From Rhynchopus sp. YZ270_cl-10 (taxonomy: Eukaryota; Euglenozoa; Diplonemea; Diplonemida; Diplonemidae): 64,000 nt of DNA. How positions within the stretch are numbered: position 1 is the stretch's first letter; the number at the start of each line of letters is the position of its first letter. Below the pieces are notes generated by a model. The model worked only from the letters and a program-made list of their open reading frames with translations. It had not been told where the DNA came from and searched no databases. Positions 9,695-18,376 of the stretch are shown here, in pieces. The stretch lies in NCBI GenBank assembly GCA_964035575.1, contig OZ037916.1, positions 806,001 through 870,000 on the forward strand, read 5' to 3'. A program made the position numbers and the translations under genes.

Positions 9695-11247
9695 ATGAGT
9701 ACCTCATATGCCCAAGGTGAGGGCTTCGAGGTGAAGTCTGCCTCTTTGGAGAAGCTTCAGAGTTTGAAGCTTGCGTTGCAACGTGACCTGCAGGTATGGC
9801 ATAGCTCTATGATGGGAACGCCCTTCCCGTATGCTACCACATTCACATTTCTCAGGAAACCGAACGCGAACGTCAAGCCACCTCCCGGCAACATGATGAG
9901 CTTGCAATACCCCTCTCCTTGGTTGATGAGATGCGGAATACCCTTGCACGGCGTCGTCACCGTGGGCATGAACGTGACGAAGAGTCGACCGACAACCCAA
10001 ACGACCCTGAGCACGATGAACACACAGACGACCCGCACAGCCCTCCTAAAGCAGGGCAGACGAAGACGAACGCAAAACAGCGTGACATCGACCTTCTCTT
10101 CGAAGCGCAGGAGAAGGAACGACGTGGCATGGAAATGCACAACCAACGTCTCCGGCAGCTCATCGAACTCCGACAAAACAGCACAAAAAGGGCTGAAGGC
10201 AAAGCGGAAGCAGAGATCACACGGCTAAAACTTCGTCTCAGCGACAGCACCACAAAGGACGTCAGCTCAGCAACCTCCATGCAAGCAATGCGGGCAGTCA
10301 ACCAACAGATCCAAACAAAAATTTCTCATTTACACAAAACCATTGAGCTTCAAGCGGAGCACGACAAGATGAATCTGGTCCGGCAGTACCGGGTGAAGAT
10401 GCACGAACTCCGCAAGGAGCTGAACGACGAGCTTCAAACAAACTACCGCGGCTCGCAGGAATGGATCGACCGCAACAACATCCTCACTGCTGAATACGAC
10501 CGCGCCACTGAAGCCCTCGAATCCGTCTCACAAGGCAACATCCGCCTCGCGCACGAAAACAAAGAACTCAAAATCCTTTTCAAAAAGCAAGAAGAAGAAC
10601 GCCAATCCATCATCAAACAGGTCACCGCCGCACGCCGCGAAAACCGCCGCCTCAAAGAGCAGGTCACCGTCCTCGAAGCAGAAGGCATTGCACTCACACA
10701 AAAAGGACACCAACAGGACACCTTCATTTCTTCACCACGCACGGATTCTATGGAAACAAAAGATATGGGGCAAGAATCACGCTATTTAGAACTAATTAAC
10801 CGTGCAAAACGTCAGGTCGAACAAGAAAGACGCACTTTAAAACAGGTTCGTGCCAATCATATTGACCTTCTGCAGGAGAGAACGGAGGCCGAGGTCTTTT
10901 TGAGGCAATGCTTGCAGGACGTACGACGTGACATTTCTGCCGCATCTGCGTCACATTCCGTGACCCTTCAGGAACGTGTCCCTGCCACAGCTCTCGAAGA
11001 GTACACTGCAGAGCACAGAGCCTCCCTCCTGGAGCTGCTCTTCTCGAAGGAACGTATCCTTGCATTGCTCTATGGCAAAGCCTTCCCCTTCAAAGCGCAA
11101 GAAGACACCGATCGCGCCCTCCTCCGCGCAGGCACAAAGGTAGAGGCGGAATCGGCCCTCCAAAAGACCACCGAAATGGATATCGATCAGTTGTGGTCGC
11201 AATGGCAGTCGTGGACGGAGAAAGGGGGAGGAGGAGGTGGAGGATAA
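9695..11247 (+). CDS. Coiled-coil protein, probably cytoskeletal/axonemal (two exons)
   Basis: Exon 1 is 9695-9793 and exon 2 is 9856-11247. The 62-nt phase-0 intron 9794-9855 starts GTATGG and ends CTCAG. The joined product is about 496 residues. After a short acidic, His/Asp-rich segment (about residues 75-110) nearly the whole chain is charged heptad-rich helix (for example EKERRGMEMHNQRLRQLIEL, KKQEEERQSIIKQ), ending in a Gly run. The composition fits basal-body or axonemal coiled-coil proteins, though I cannot assign a family. The exon join rests on splice signals and on the continuous helical pattern (KLALQRDLQ joined to ETERERQ). Without the intron, the upstream frame from 9695 gives an unrelated Thr/Arg-rich peptide. 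Confidence 0.7.
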
Positions 11248-11644
11248 GGTGTCAGTTTTATGCTTTTAGTATTTTGTGCCCTGGTGGTGTGATGTCCTGG
11301 TGAAGGCGTTTTTGGGTAGTGTTATTGAAAAATGGAGAGAAAAGAGTGTGAAAGGAAAGTGGAGCGCAGCCTCGGGTTGTGTACACTAATGAAAAAAAAA
11401 GTGCCAAGTTTTTCACATAAAACAGAAGATGTGTGGTACATTCTCCGTTACCAGGGTAGTGTGTTGTGCACTTCTGTGGGGGGAGGGGGGTGTGGGATGG
11501 GGGGGGGGGGGGGTGGGTATTATTAATGTACCCAACTGCCGCTTTTTTTATTGTGCGAAATTATAGTAAAAAGTACAAAGAAAGGGGGTGATCTTTAGAT
11601 TGATGACAGCAGTGTTTGTTCCATTCCATTTTCTTCTTATACTC
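11248..11644. other. Intergenic spacer with G-run
   Basis: No gene is seen. A G-rich tract at about 11478-11516 (including a run of 13 G) could form a quadruplex. The histone cluster begins after it. Confidence 0.5.
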
Positions 11645-11735
11645 CACAACCCAGAACAATAAGGACTTATCAGCCCCGTGTGTTCAACAAGTAAACTCAC
11701 GGGATACTCCCAAGAACCAAGATACCACAACCCCT
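11645..11735 (+). repeat. Histone spacer motif, copy 1
   Basis: A roughly 90-bp motif starts ACAACCCA, contains GGACTTATCAGCCCCGTG, then AACTCACGGGATACTCCC, and ends ATACCACAACCC. CCCGTG and CACGGG are inverted and can form a stem. Copies lie at 15281, 15542, 27707, 27962 and (interrupted) about 28900-29100, always upstream of an H3 gene or its remnant. Confidence 0.75.
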
Positions 11736-12073
11736 GATTCTGTTGTGCCACAACTGCGAGCATATCCCATGCCTTAGACACACAGGCCCTCATCCAGTGG
11801 GCTTGTGTGTCACAGGGAGTGCGAGATCGACTCAGCCACAACAACACAACACAAAACGCCATCCACAAGAGGGTGCGTCAGGCATGGACGCAGCCTTGTT
11901 ACTGCTGTGACTCCTGTTCAAACGTTCCAAGAGACCGCACTGCACTGCCACATGCTTTGCACATGGGCTAATGTGCCTGAGTGGTGTTTATTCTTTCTCA
12001 CCCGCAATGTATCACACACCCACCACCACACACCCTGCAGATTACCAAGACAACAGCCACACAACACTTGAAG

Positions 12074-12514
12074 ATGCCACGCACACCTGCCAGGTCTGTG
12101 AAGAAGTCGCAGTCATCGACTGGAAAGGACGGTGAGCAGAAGAAGAGGAAGCCGGTGACGAAGCTGGACTACAGGCCCGCTGCGAAGAAGGACAAGAAGG
12201 GGAAGGTGGTGAAGAAGTCTGGCCGCTGGTTGCCCGGAACTGTTGCGATGCGTGAGATCAAGGCACTGCAGAAGGGGACACAGCTGCTGATCCAGAAGGC
12301 GCCCTTCCAGCGCCTTGTGCGTGACGTGATGGACAAGCACAAGCAGGACATGCGTTTCCGTGCGTCTGCACTCGAGGCGATGCAGGAGGCAAGCGAGCAG
12401 TACCTGATCAGCGTGTTTGAGGGTGCCGTGATCCTGCAGCTCCACAGGAAGAAGAAGACCCTCATCCAGAAGGACCTGAGCTACACCATCCGCATCCGTG
12501 GGGACAACCTGTGA
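12074..12514 (+). CDS. Histone H3 (divergent), unit 1
   Basis: The product is 146 residues. The core is recognisable: GRWLPGTVAMREIKALQK (alphaN), TQLLIQKAPFQRLVRDV (alpha1), FRASALEAMQEASEQYLISVFE (alpha2) and KDLSYTIRIRG (alpha3). The tail is unlike normal H3. It starts MPRTPARSVKKS, so the residue at position 4 is Pro instead of Lys, and it is about 10 residues longer with extra basic blocks. H3K4 methylation in its usual form is therefore impossible here. The protein is identical to the copy at 15784. A pyrimidine-rich acceptor ending CCTGCAG lies at 12034-12040, 33 nt before the start. A histone-type hairpin lies 98 nt after the stop. Confidence 0.92.
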   Translation: MPRTPARSVKKSQSSTGKDGEQKKRKPVTKLDYRPAAKKDKKGKVVKKSGRWLPGTVAMREIKALQKGTQLLIQKAPFQRLVRDVMDKHKQDMRFRASALEAMQEASEQYLISVFEGAVILQLHRKKKTLIQKDLSYTIRIRGDNL

Positions 12515-12611
12515 ACGTGAGCTGGCATGGGCACGAGCTGTTTCACTTGTTTTGAGTTTTTATGTTTTTTCACGCTTTTGCCTCTGTGAGCTTGCTTGCC
12601 AAGCCGCGAGG

Positions 12612-12625
12612 GGTGGATTACCACC
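12612..12625 (+). promoter_or_regulatory. Histone 3' hairpin after H3 (unit 1)
   Basis: GGTGG-ATTA-CCACC, 98 nt after the stop, followed by an A-run at about 12640-12651. It is one of ten matching hairpins in the cluster. Confidence 0.7.
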
Positions 12626-12746
12626 AGTGACAAGTTTTCAAAAAAAAAAAATGAAGCCCTCTCTTTTCTTTTCCGATCACCCCTCGCCACCTATTCTCTG
12701 CACATCACGACCCACAGTTCTCCGCACACCACAAAACACACTCACA

Positions 12747-13013
12747 ATGCCGAGGTTCGAGTCGATCACGATTGCCAAGCCTGACGCGAAGCGCTCTGCC
12801 AAGATCAAGGAGGCAGCGAAGGCGAGGAAGGACGCTGTGAGAATTGCAGTGAAGAAGGTGAAGGACGCTGAGAAGCAGAAGCGTGCGGACGCGAGGGCCA
12901 AGAAGGCGGCGAAGAAGGAGGAGAAGGCGAAGAAGGCAAAGAAGGCCAAGAAGACCACCACGAAGAAGAAGGGAACCTCCACGAAGAAGAAGGCCAAGAC
13001 CACGAAGAAGTAA
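12747..13013 (+). CDS. H1-like short Lys/Ala-rich linker histone, unit 1
   Basis: The product is 88 residues. After MPRFESITIAKPDAKRSAKI the chain is almost wholly Lys, Ala, Arg, Thr and Glu (KKAKKAKKTTTKKKGTS and so on). There is no winged-helix globular domain, as in kinetoplastid and bacterial H1-like proteins. It would bind linker DNA by charge. Its place between H3 and H4 supports the role. The protein is identical to the copy at 19834. The leader is CACAC-rich, with a possible acceptor at CACAG (12714-12718). Confidence 0.8.
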   Translation: MPRFESITIAKPDAKRSAKIKEAAKARKDAVRIAVKKVKDAEKQKRADARAKKAAKKEEKAKKAKKAKKTTTKKKGTSTKKKAKTTKK

Positions 13014-13114
13014 GCCTGCGGCCAGAACGTCGCTACTTTGCAGCTGTGTGTTGTTAGTTTTGTGTTTTCCTATTGTAACAGTAACCTCTGGGCTTGCGTG
13101 CAGGCCACGAAGAG

Positions 13115-13131
13115 GGGTGGAGATTCCCACC
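13115..13131 (+). promoter_or_regulatory. Histone 3' hairpin after H1 (unit 1)
   Basis: GGGTGG-AGATT-CCCACC, 102 nt after the stop. The block around it (about 13093-13133) is conserved in unit 2 although the 3' sequence between it and the stop has diverged. Confidence 0.72.
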
Positions 13132-13154
13132 ACATACCAGAAGAACAAAAATCT

Positions 13155-13165
13155 TCATGAAAACA
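13155..13165 (+). other. Empty integration site GAAAACAAAAG
   Basis: This is the undisturbed counterpart of the mobile-DNA insertion in unit 2. Here CTTCAT-GAAAACAAAAG-CAAGTG is continuous; in unit 2 the same left flank lies before 20283 and the same right flank after 25601. Confidence 0.85.
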
Positions 13166-13273
13166 AAAGCAAGTGTGACCTTTTTTTGTTATTGCTTTGC
13201 GTTCACCCATCCCTCTCAGCATCGTCCTCATCCCTCCCACCAGATATTCAAGACAAACAACACACAAAACAAA

Positions 13274-13615
13274 ATGGGTCCGTCGAAGTCTGCGAAAGGA
13301 AAGTCGGTTGCCTCCGGAAAGGCTGACAAGAAGACAACCGGAAGCCAGAAGCGCAAGGGCGCAAAGTCGAACAAGGGCCGTGGTATCACGAAGGGAAGCA
13401 TCCGCCGTCTGGCCCGCCGTGGAGGGTGCAAGCGTCTTGCGAGCAGCGTGTACGACGAGGCAAGGGAGATCCTGAGGAACTTCGTTGAGCAGGTGATGAA
13501 GGACACCCACGCACTGATGGAGGTGCGTGAGAACGCCCCTGCGAAGACGGTGCGTGTGGAGCACATCCTGTACGCCCTGAAGAAGCGTGGCCGCACCCTG
13601 TACGTCTCCAAGTAA
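13274..13615 (+). CDS. Histone H4 (divergent), unit 1
   Basis: The product is 113 residues against the usual 103. The fold is clear from ITKGSIRRLARRGGCKRL (alpha1), VYDEAREILRNFVEQVMKD (alpha2) and KTVRVEHILYALKKRGRTLY (alpha3 and C-terminus). The N-tail lacks the canonical GKGGKGLGKGGAKRHRK; it reads MGPSKSAKGKSVASGK and onward, rich in Lys and Ser. So the highly conserved acetylation and nucleosome acidic-patch contact region is replaced. The CCACCAG acceptor at 13237-13243 lies 30 nt upstream. The protein is identical to the copy at 25712. Confidence 0.92.
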   Translation: MGPSKSAKGKSVASGKADKKTTGSQKRKGAKSNKGRGITKGSIRRLARRGGCKRLASSVYDEAREILRNFVEQVMKDTHALMEVRENAPAKTVRVEHILYALKKRGRTLYVSK

Positions 13616-13720
13616 GCTGTGACGTGACAGCACACGTGAGCTTTGTCTTTTTACTCTTTTCTATTGTTCCAAGCTGTGCTGTTGCAGGACTGCATGCATT
13701 TGCTTTCATGCGACAGCACA

Positions 13721-13739
13721 GTGGCGTAATTGACGCCAC
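13721..13739 (+). promoter_or_regulatory. Histone 3' hairpin after H4 (unit 1)
   Basis: GTGGCGT-AATTG-ACGCCAC, 106 nt after the stop, followed by a T-run and A-rich DNA. A second, larger stem (TGTGCTGTTGCA with TGCGACAGCACA) lies just upstream at about 13673-13720. Confidence 0.72.
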
Positions 13740-13883
13740 CTTTTTTTTCTAAAAAAACACAAAACTCGATACGAAACTGCTCCCTCCCCTCTTTATGGTA
13801 AGAACGTAGCACACACAACTGAACACACCACCACCACCACCACCAGATACTTTTCGTAAAACACACCTCAAAAACCCAACAAA

Positions 13884-14339
13884 ATGGCACCATCGTCGCC
13901 GAAGAAGTCCACTGGAGCAAAGAGAGGCCCGAAGCGTGACAAGAACGGGAAGAGGATCAGGAAGCCGAACTACAAGAGCTACTCGACCTACGTGCACAAG
14001 CTGATGACGAAGGCCTTCGGGGTGAAGGCGTCGACGAAGGCGGGAAAGAAGAGCTCTGTTGCGATCACGTCACGTGGGATGGGGATTGTGAACTCGTTCG
14101 TGGTGGACCTGTTTGAGCGCATTGCGGAGGAGGCTGGCCGTGCAAACCACTTTGCGGGCCAGAAGACGCTGCGCAGCGGTGCCATTGTGGCGGGTGTGAA
14201 GATGCACTTCCCCGACGAGATGGCGTCGCACGCCCTGTCTGCAGGAGTTTCTTCCGTGGCCAAGTACGCAAAGGCCCTGAAGGCGAAGGCCAAGAAGGGC
14301 AAGGGATCCCCGGCCAAGAAGGGTTCCCCGAGGAAGTGA
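13884..14339 (+). CDS. Histone H2B (divergent), unit 1
   Basis: The product is 151 residues. YKSYSTYVHKLM, SSVAITSRGMGIVNSFVVDLFERIAEEAGR and GAIVAGVKMHFPDEMASHALSAGVSSVAKYA give the H2B fold, including the MGI-NSFV-D-FERIA signature. There is an insertion after alpha1 (FGVKASTKAGKKSS), and a long basic C-terminal tail with two SP motifs (KGKGSPAKKGSPRK) that ordinary H2B lacks. The acceptor CCACCAG ends at 13846. The protein is identical to the copy at 26315. Confidence 0.9.
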   Translation: MAPSSPKKSTGAKRGPKRDKNGKRIRKPNYKSYSTYVHKLMTKAFGVKASTKAGKKSSVAITSRGMGIVNSFVVDLFERIAEEAGRANHFAGQKTLRSGAIVAGVKMHFPDEMASHALSAGVSSVAKYAKALKAKAKKGKGSPAKKGSPRK

Positions 14340-14441
14340 AGCGACTAAATGTGACCTTCACATGATGGCGACCTGATGGATTGTGATGTGTTGATTTGTG
14401 GGTTTGACACACGACCCCCCTGTTTCATACACGGGGGCGTG

Positions 14442-14456
14442 GGTGGTACTGCCGCC
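14442..14456 (+). promoter_or_regulatory. Histone 3' hairpin after H2B (unit 1)
   Basis: GGTGG-TACTG-CCGCC, 103 nt after the stop, with one G-T wobble pair. An A-rich stretch (GTAAAGCAAAATAAGCAAAC) follows at about 14465-14485, resembling a purine-rich downstream element. Confidence 0.72.
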
Positions 14457-14599
14457 GTCTTTTTGTAAAGCAAAATAAGCAAACAGAAAAAGCGAACTTA
14501 CTTTTGGTTCTTCACCCTCCCTCAACCTCCCGCATGTCACCCCCACACACTTTCCTGCTTCCAGATATTACATTACCACCAACACCCAAAAGACAAACA

Positions 14600-15085
14600 A
14601 TGGTCGGCGCAAAGAAGGGAGTGAAGAGGGGACCGTCTGTGTCTCTGTCTGAGATGTCTGGTCTGACCTTCCCTGTGGGACGTGTGGGCAGTGCGCTGAA
14701 GAAGGGGAGGTACGCAAAGCGTGTGAGCCCCACTGCGGCAGTGTTCCTGACGTCTGTGCTGCAGTACTGCACAGGCGAGCTTCTGAACGTGTCTGCGAAG
14801 GCGGCGACGTCGGGGAAGAAGGCAAAGAACAAGAAGCAGCACCAGATCAAGCCCCGCCACATCTGCGTTGCCGTGCGTGAGGACAAGGACCTTGGCGACC
14901 TTCTGTCGAACGTGACGATTGCGGGTGGAGGTGTGGGTGGAGGAGTGCACGAGGCTCTGAAGGCGACTGACAGGAAGTACAAGAAGAAGTCCTCTGGCAG
15001 CGTGACGAAGAAGACGAAGAAGTCGAAGGGGAAGAAGGGCAAGAAGTCGAAGGGTTCCCCCAAGAAGTCGTCCCCGAAGAAGTAA
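14600..15085 (+). CDS. Histone H2A (divergent), unit 1
   Basis: The product is 161 residues. LTFPVGRVGSALKKGRYAKRV, AAVFLTSVLQYCTGELLNVSA and HQIKPRHICVAVREDKDL with LLSNVTIAGGGV identify H2A. Lys-rich residues are inserted in loop 2 (TSGKKAKNKKQ). The C-tail is long and basic with SPKK motifs (KGSPKKSSPKK). It differs from the copy at 27031 at one residue (Arg here, Lys there, in KATD-x-KYKKK). The acceptor CTTCCAG ends at 14564. Confidence 0.92.
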   Translation: MVGAKKGVKRGPSVSLSEMSGLTFPVGRVGSALKKGRYAKRVSPTAAVFLTSVLQYCTGELLNVSAKAATSGKKAKNKKQHQIKPRHICVAVREDKDLGDLLSNVTIAGGGVGGGVHEALKATDRKYKKKSSGSVTKKTKKSKGKKGKKSKGSPKKSSPKK

Positions 15086-15200
15086 GCACGCTCTGTGCAG
15101 CTGTCTTCTGAGCTCTTTGTGTTCACCTATTGTTTGTTGTACCTTTTTGTCTTTTTATCTTTCTTTTTCAACCCTCGCACCCATATGAGGGTGCTGAGGG

Positions 15201-15216
15201 GGTGTGAATGCGCACC
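15201..15216 (+). promoter_or_regulatory. Histone 3' hairpin after H2A (unit 1)
   Basis: GGTGTG-AATG-CGCACC, 116 nt after the stop, with one T-G pair. It is followed by ACAAAACAAAAGC. Confidence 0.65.
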
Positions 15217-15280
15217 ACATATAACAAAACAAAAGCAATCGTAGTTTCTTCTTCTAAAATCAACCCACTTTCTTCAAAAC

Positions 15281-15375
15281 CCCACAACCCACAACAACAA
15301 GGACTTATCAGCCCCGTGTGTTCAACAAGTAAACTCACGGGATACTCCCAAGAACCAAGATACTGCAACAACCCA
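15281..15375 (+). repeat. Histone spacer motif, copy 2
   Basis: Same motif as 11645-11735, with the CCCGTG/CACGGG inverted pair intact; its 3' end is altered (ATACTGCAACAACCC). Confidence 0.75.
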
Positions 15376-15541
15376 CCCACCCCACTCATCATGCGTCCCT
15401 CCGGACACATCCACACGCACATGATGAGATTCGTCTTTATGGACCATGCACCACGCTGAGTGGGACGCGTTTTTTTGCGTTCTCTTGATTGATCACAACA
15501 CACTTCACTCTACCAACGCTGAGTCTTTTCTTCTGTTATTT

Positions 15542-15632
15542 CCCACAACCCACAACAACAAGGACTTATCAGCCCCGTGTGTTCAACAAGTAAACTCACG
15601 GGATACTCCCAAGAACCAAGATACCACAACCC
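15542..15632 (+). repeat. Histone spacer motif, copy 3
   Basis: Nearly identical to copy 1. It lies about 150 bp upstream of H3 of unit 2, and the roughly 190-bp block that follows copy 1 is missing here. Confidence 0.75.
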
Positions 15633-15783
15633 TCATTCTGCTGTGCCACAACTGCGAGCATATCTATGCTTTCTCACCCGCAATGCAACGTGCCGCTAAA
15701 TACATGCCAATGTATCACACACCCACCACCACACACCACACACCCTGCAGATTACCAAGACAACAGCCACACAACACTTGAAG

Positions 15784-16224
15784 ATGCCACGCACACCTGC
15801 CAGGTCTGTGAAGAAGTCGCAGTCGTCGACCGGAAAGGACGGTGAGCAGAAGAAGAGGAAGCCAGTGACGAAGCTGGACTACAGGCCCGCTGCGAAGAAG
15901 GACAAGAAGGGGAAGGTGGTGAAGAAGTCTGGCCGCTGGCTGCCCGGAACTGTTGCGATGCGTGAGATCAAGGCACTGCAGAAGGGGACACAGCTGCTGA
16001 TCCAGAAGGCGCCCTTCCAGCGTCTTGTGCGTGACGTGATGGACAAGCACAAGCAGGACATGCGTTTCCGTGCGTCTGCACTCGAGGCGATGCAGGAGGC
16101 AAGCGAGCAGTACCTGATCAGCGTGTTTGAGGGTGCCGTGATCCTGCAGCTCCACAGGAAGAAGAAGACCCTCATCCAGAAGGACCTGAGCTACACCATC
16201 CGCATCCGTGGGGACAACCTGTGA
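15784..16224 (+). CDS. Histone H3 (divergent), unit 2
   Basis: The 146-residue protein is identical to the unit 1 H3; the two genes differ only by a few silent changes. The upstream acceptor CCTGCAG ends at 15750. Downstream identity with unit 1 stops near 16275, where a roughly 3.5-kb segment carrying the tyrosinase gene begins. Confidence 0.92.
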   Translation: MPRTPARSVKKSQSSTGKDGEQKKRKPVTKLDYRPAAKKDKKGKVVKKSGRWLPGTVAMREIKALQKGTQLLIQKAPFQRLVRDVMDKHKQDMRFRASALEAMQEASEQYLISVFEGAVILQLHRKKKTLIQKDLSYTIRIRGDNL

Positions 16225-16313
16225 ACGTGAGCTGGCATGGGCACGAGCTGTTTCACTTGTTTTGAGTTTTTTATGTGTGATGTTTTTCTTCGACAGTTTC
16301 ACACACTGTGAAG

Positions 16314-16329
16314 GGTGGACCTTACCGCC
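16314..16329 (+). promoter_or_regulatory. Histone 3' hairpin after H3 (unit 2)
   Basis: GGTGG-ACCTTA-CCGCC, 90 nt after the stop, followed by GAATAAAATGAAG. It lies beyond the point where units 1 and 2 stop being alike (about 16275), so it was kept or acquired independently. This is good evidence that the hairpin matters. Confidence 0.7.
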
Positions 16330-16483
16330 GACATGAATAAAATGAAGCAGCTTAGTTTTCTCTCATGTTTCCTGAATCACCCCCTCACCCCATCCCATCC
16401 CATCCCATCCCACCACACCACACAACAGGTTGACACTAGTCAAGAGCACCCGAAGAAACAAACACACCCTAGTAGAAGACAAG

Positions 16484-18376
16484 ATGGTGCGTGTGGCAGC
16501 TCTTGCGAGCATGGCTGCAGCGATGTGCTGCAGCTTTGCGGAGGCGCAGTTTACGTTTCCTTCGAACACATGCCCGGCTGCGCAGACTCAGCTGTCCGGT
16601 GCGAGTGGCACGATCACGTACCCGGCGGGCTCGGGGAACTACCTGGACAACCAGACGCCGTGCTGGTACGTGCAGTGCGACGGGACGCTGACCTTCACGT
16701 GGAGTACGTTCCGCACAGAGAGCAGCTACGACTTCGTGTCGATGTGGCCTGTCGCCAGCGACAGCTCTGTGGACACATCGGCCACCGCAGTCTTCAGGCA
16801 GTCGGGGGTGAAGACGCTTGACCCGACTGTGTTCAACGGCGGTGGTGGGGCGTTGATGCAGTTCAAGTCTGACGGGTCTGTGCAGGAGCAGGGGTTCTCT
16901 GTGGGGTACCAGTGCGTGTCGACGCCACCGCCACCAACACCACCCACACCGCCCACACCACCGACGTGCACGGATGTGATGATCGGGTCCCCCGGGAACG
17001 AGAGGGCCTGGTACGACGCAGACGGGAGCACCTACACGTGTGCGTGGTACGGGGCTGTGTCGACACGGTGCTCGCAGTACGGCAACAGCTACGAAGCAGA
17101 CGGCTACACCGCATCCGGTGCGTGCTGCGTGTGTGGTGGGGGGACAGACACGTCGACGCCACCAACTCCACCAACCCCACCTGCAACATGCACGTCGCGT
17201 GTGCGCAAGGAGTGGAGACAGCTGTCGACGGCAGAGAAGGCACTCTTCATGAAGGCTGTGCAGCTGCTGAAGACGACGACCGGAGGGTCCGCCACACAGT
17301 CGGCAAAGGGCGGCTACGACAAGTACCCGACGATCCACGGGAAGGACTCGTCGTACCTGCAGGCACACGGGACAGGGATGTTCCTCCCGTGGCACAGAGT
17401 CTTCATCCAGAAGTTTGAGGACGACCTGCGTGCGCTTGGTGCAGAGTTTGCGTGTGTGACGCTCCCGTACTGGGATTGGTCGATTGAGCAGGCGGCTGGG
17501 GCAGCGTGGGACCCGGCCCTGTGGAACGGAAACACAGACCCTGCAAGCGGCGAGTTCATCGGGTTCGGGTCGGTGTACAACGGACGGACGAAGGCAGACA
17601 AGTGCAACGGCCCCGTGGACGGGACGGGAGGGCACCCGAGCGACGGGTGCTGTGTGTCGGACGGTCCGTTCCGCAAGGGTGCGTGGGTGCACTCGCACGA
17701 GACAAGCGGCTCCCTCCCGGTTGGTGACAAGGGGGACTGGCCGCTGGACAACAAATGTCTGTTCCGCTACTTTGCGAACGACAACCTGGTACGCAGCACC
17801 GCAGCCCAGGCAGCCGACTTCCTCCCGCAGGCGACCTACGGGTACGACACAAACACGAACCCTGGGTTCAGAAACGTCCTTGAGGACAAGGAGCACTCGG
17901 AGATCCACTCGCGCATTGGCGGCTACATGATCACGAACTGGAGCCCCGAGGACCCGATCTTCTTCCTGCACCACGCGAACATCGACCGTCTGTGGGCGAT
18001 GTGGCAGGTGTGCCAGGGCCACGACAGCACAGCCGGGAACACGCAGTACAACGCAGGCCCGCCCGTGGCAGGCACCAGCACAGGGCTGAACGACGAGATG
18101 AGCTACCACAACTTCTACGACCGCACAGGTGGCGCAACGACGGACCCGCAGCCTGCACAGTGGAGCGGCTTCACACCTGCCAAGGTGTGGGACCTCCACC
18201 ACGCAGACCTGTACGCACACTCCGGTCCCACCGGCCCGAAGGTGCAGTACGAGATCAACGACTTCAACGGAGGAGCTGCCTGGACCTCCGCGTGCCCCAA
18301 CGTTGACGCTACCGGCCAGGCAAACTGGTTTGTGGCTAGGCCACCCACAGTCTCCTCCCTTCTGGGCGGGAAGTAG
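16484..18376 (+). CDS. Secreted CUB - Cys-rich - tyrosinase (type-3 copper oxidase)
   Basis: The product is 630 residues. A signal peptide (about 1-21, ending CSFAEA) is followed by a CUB-like domain (about 29-143). A Pro/Thr linker (TPPPPTPPTPPTPP) leads to a small Cys-rich module (CTDVMIG...CCVCGGG, about 163-223), then a second linker and a tyrosinase domain (about 240-630). CuA ligands are visible in TIHG, QAHGTGMFLPWHR, and CuB ligands in EIHSR and DPIFFLHHANIDRLW. Such enzymes hydroxylate and oxidise phenols; the signal peptide and CUB suggest extracellular or wall action. The ATG at 16484 gives the signal peptide. An acceptor ending ACAACAG lies at 16422-16428. Codon choice (AAG, GAC, CTG, GTG) matches the histones, suggesting high expression. 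The minus-strand open frame here is a by-product. Confidence 0.9.
   Translation: MVRVAALASMAAAMCCSFAEAQFTFPSNTCPAAQTQLSGASGTITYPAGSGNYLDNQTPCWYVQCDGTLTFTWSTFRTESSYDFVSMWPVASDSSVDTSATAVFRQSGVKTLDPTVFNGGGGALMQFKSDGSVQEQGFSVGYQCVSTPPPPTPPTPPTPPTCTDVMIGSPGNERAWYDADGSTYTCAWYGAVSTRCSQYGNSYEADGYTASGACCVCGGGTDTSTPPTPPTPPATCTSRVRKEWRQLSTAEKALFMKAVQLLKTTTGGSATQSAKGGYDKYPTIHGKDSSYLQAHGTGMFLPWHRVFIQKFEDDLRALGAEFACVTLPYWDWSIEQAAGAAWDPALWNGNTDPASGEFIGFGSVYNGRTKADKCNGPVDGTGGHPSDGCCVSDGPFRKGAWVHSHETSGSLPVGDKGDWPLDNKCLFRYFANDNLVRSTAAQAADFLPQATYGYDTNTNPGFRNVLEDKEHSEIHSRIGGYMITNWSPEDPIFFLHHANIDRLWAMWQVCQGHDSTAGNTQYNAGPPVAGTSTGLNDEMSYHNFYDRTGGATTDPQPAQWSGFTPAKVWDLHHADLYAHSGPTGPKVQYEINDFNGGAAWTSACPNVDATGQANWFVARPPTVSSLLGGK

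Noticed and set aside
12883-13326. Arg-rich open frame (RRRRRR) overlapping H1
   Set aside because: It is the frame-shifted reading of the AAG codons of the H1-like gene.
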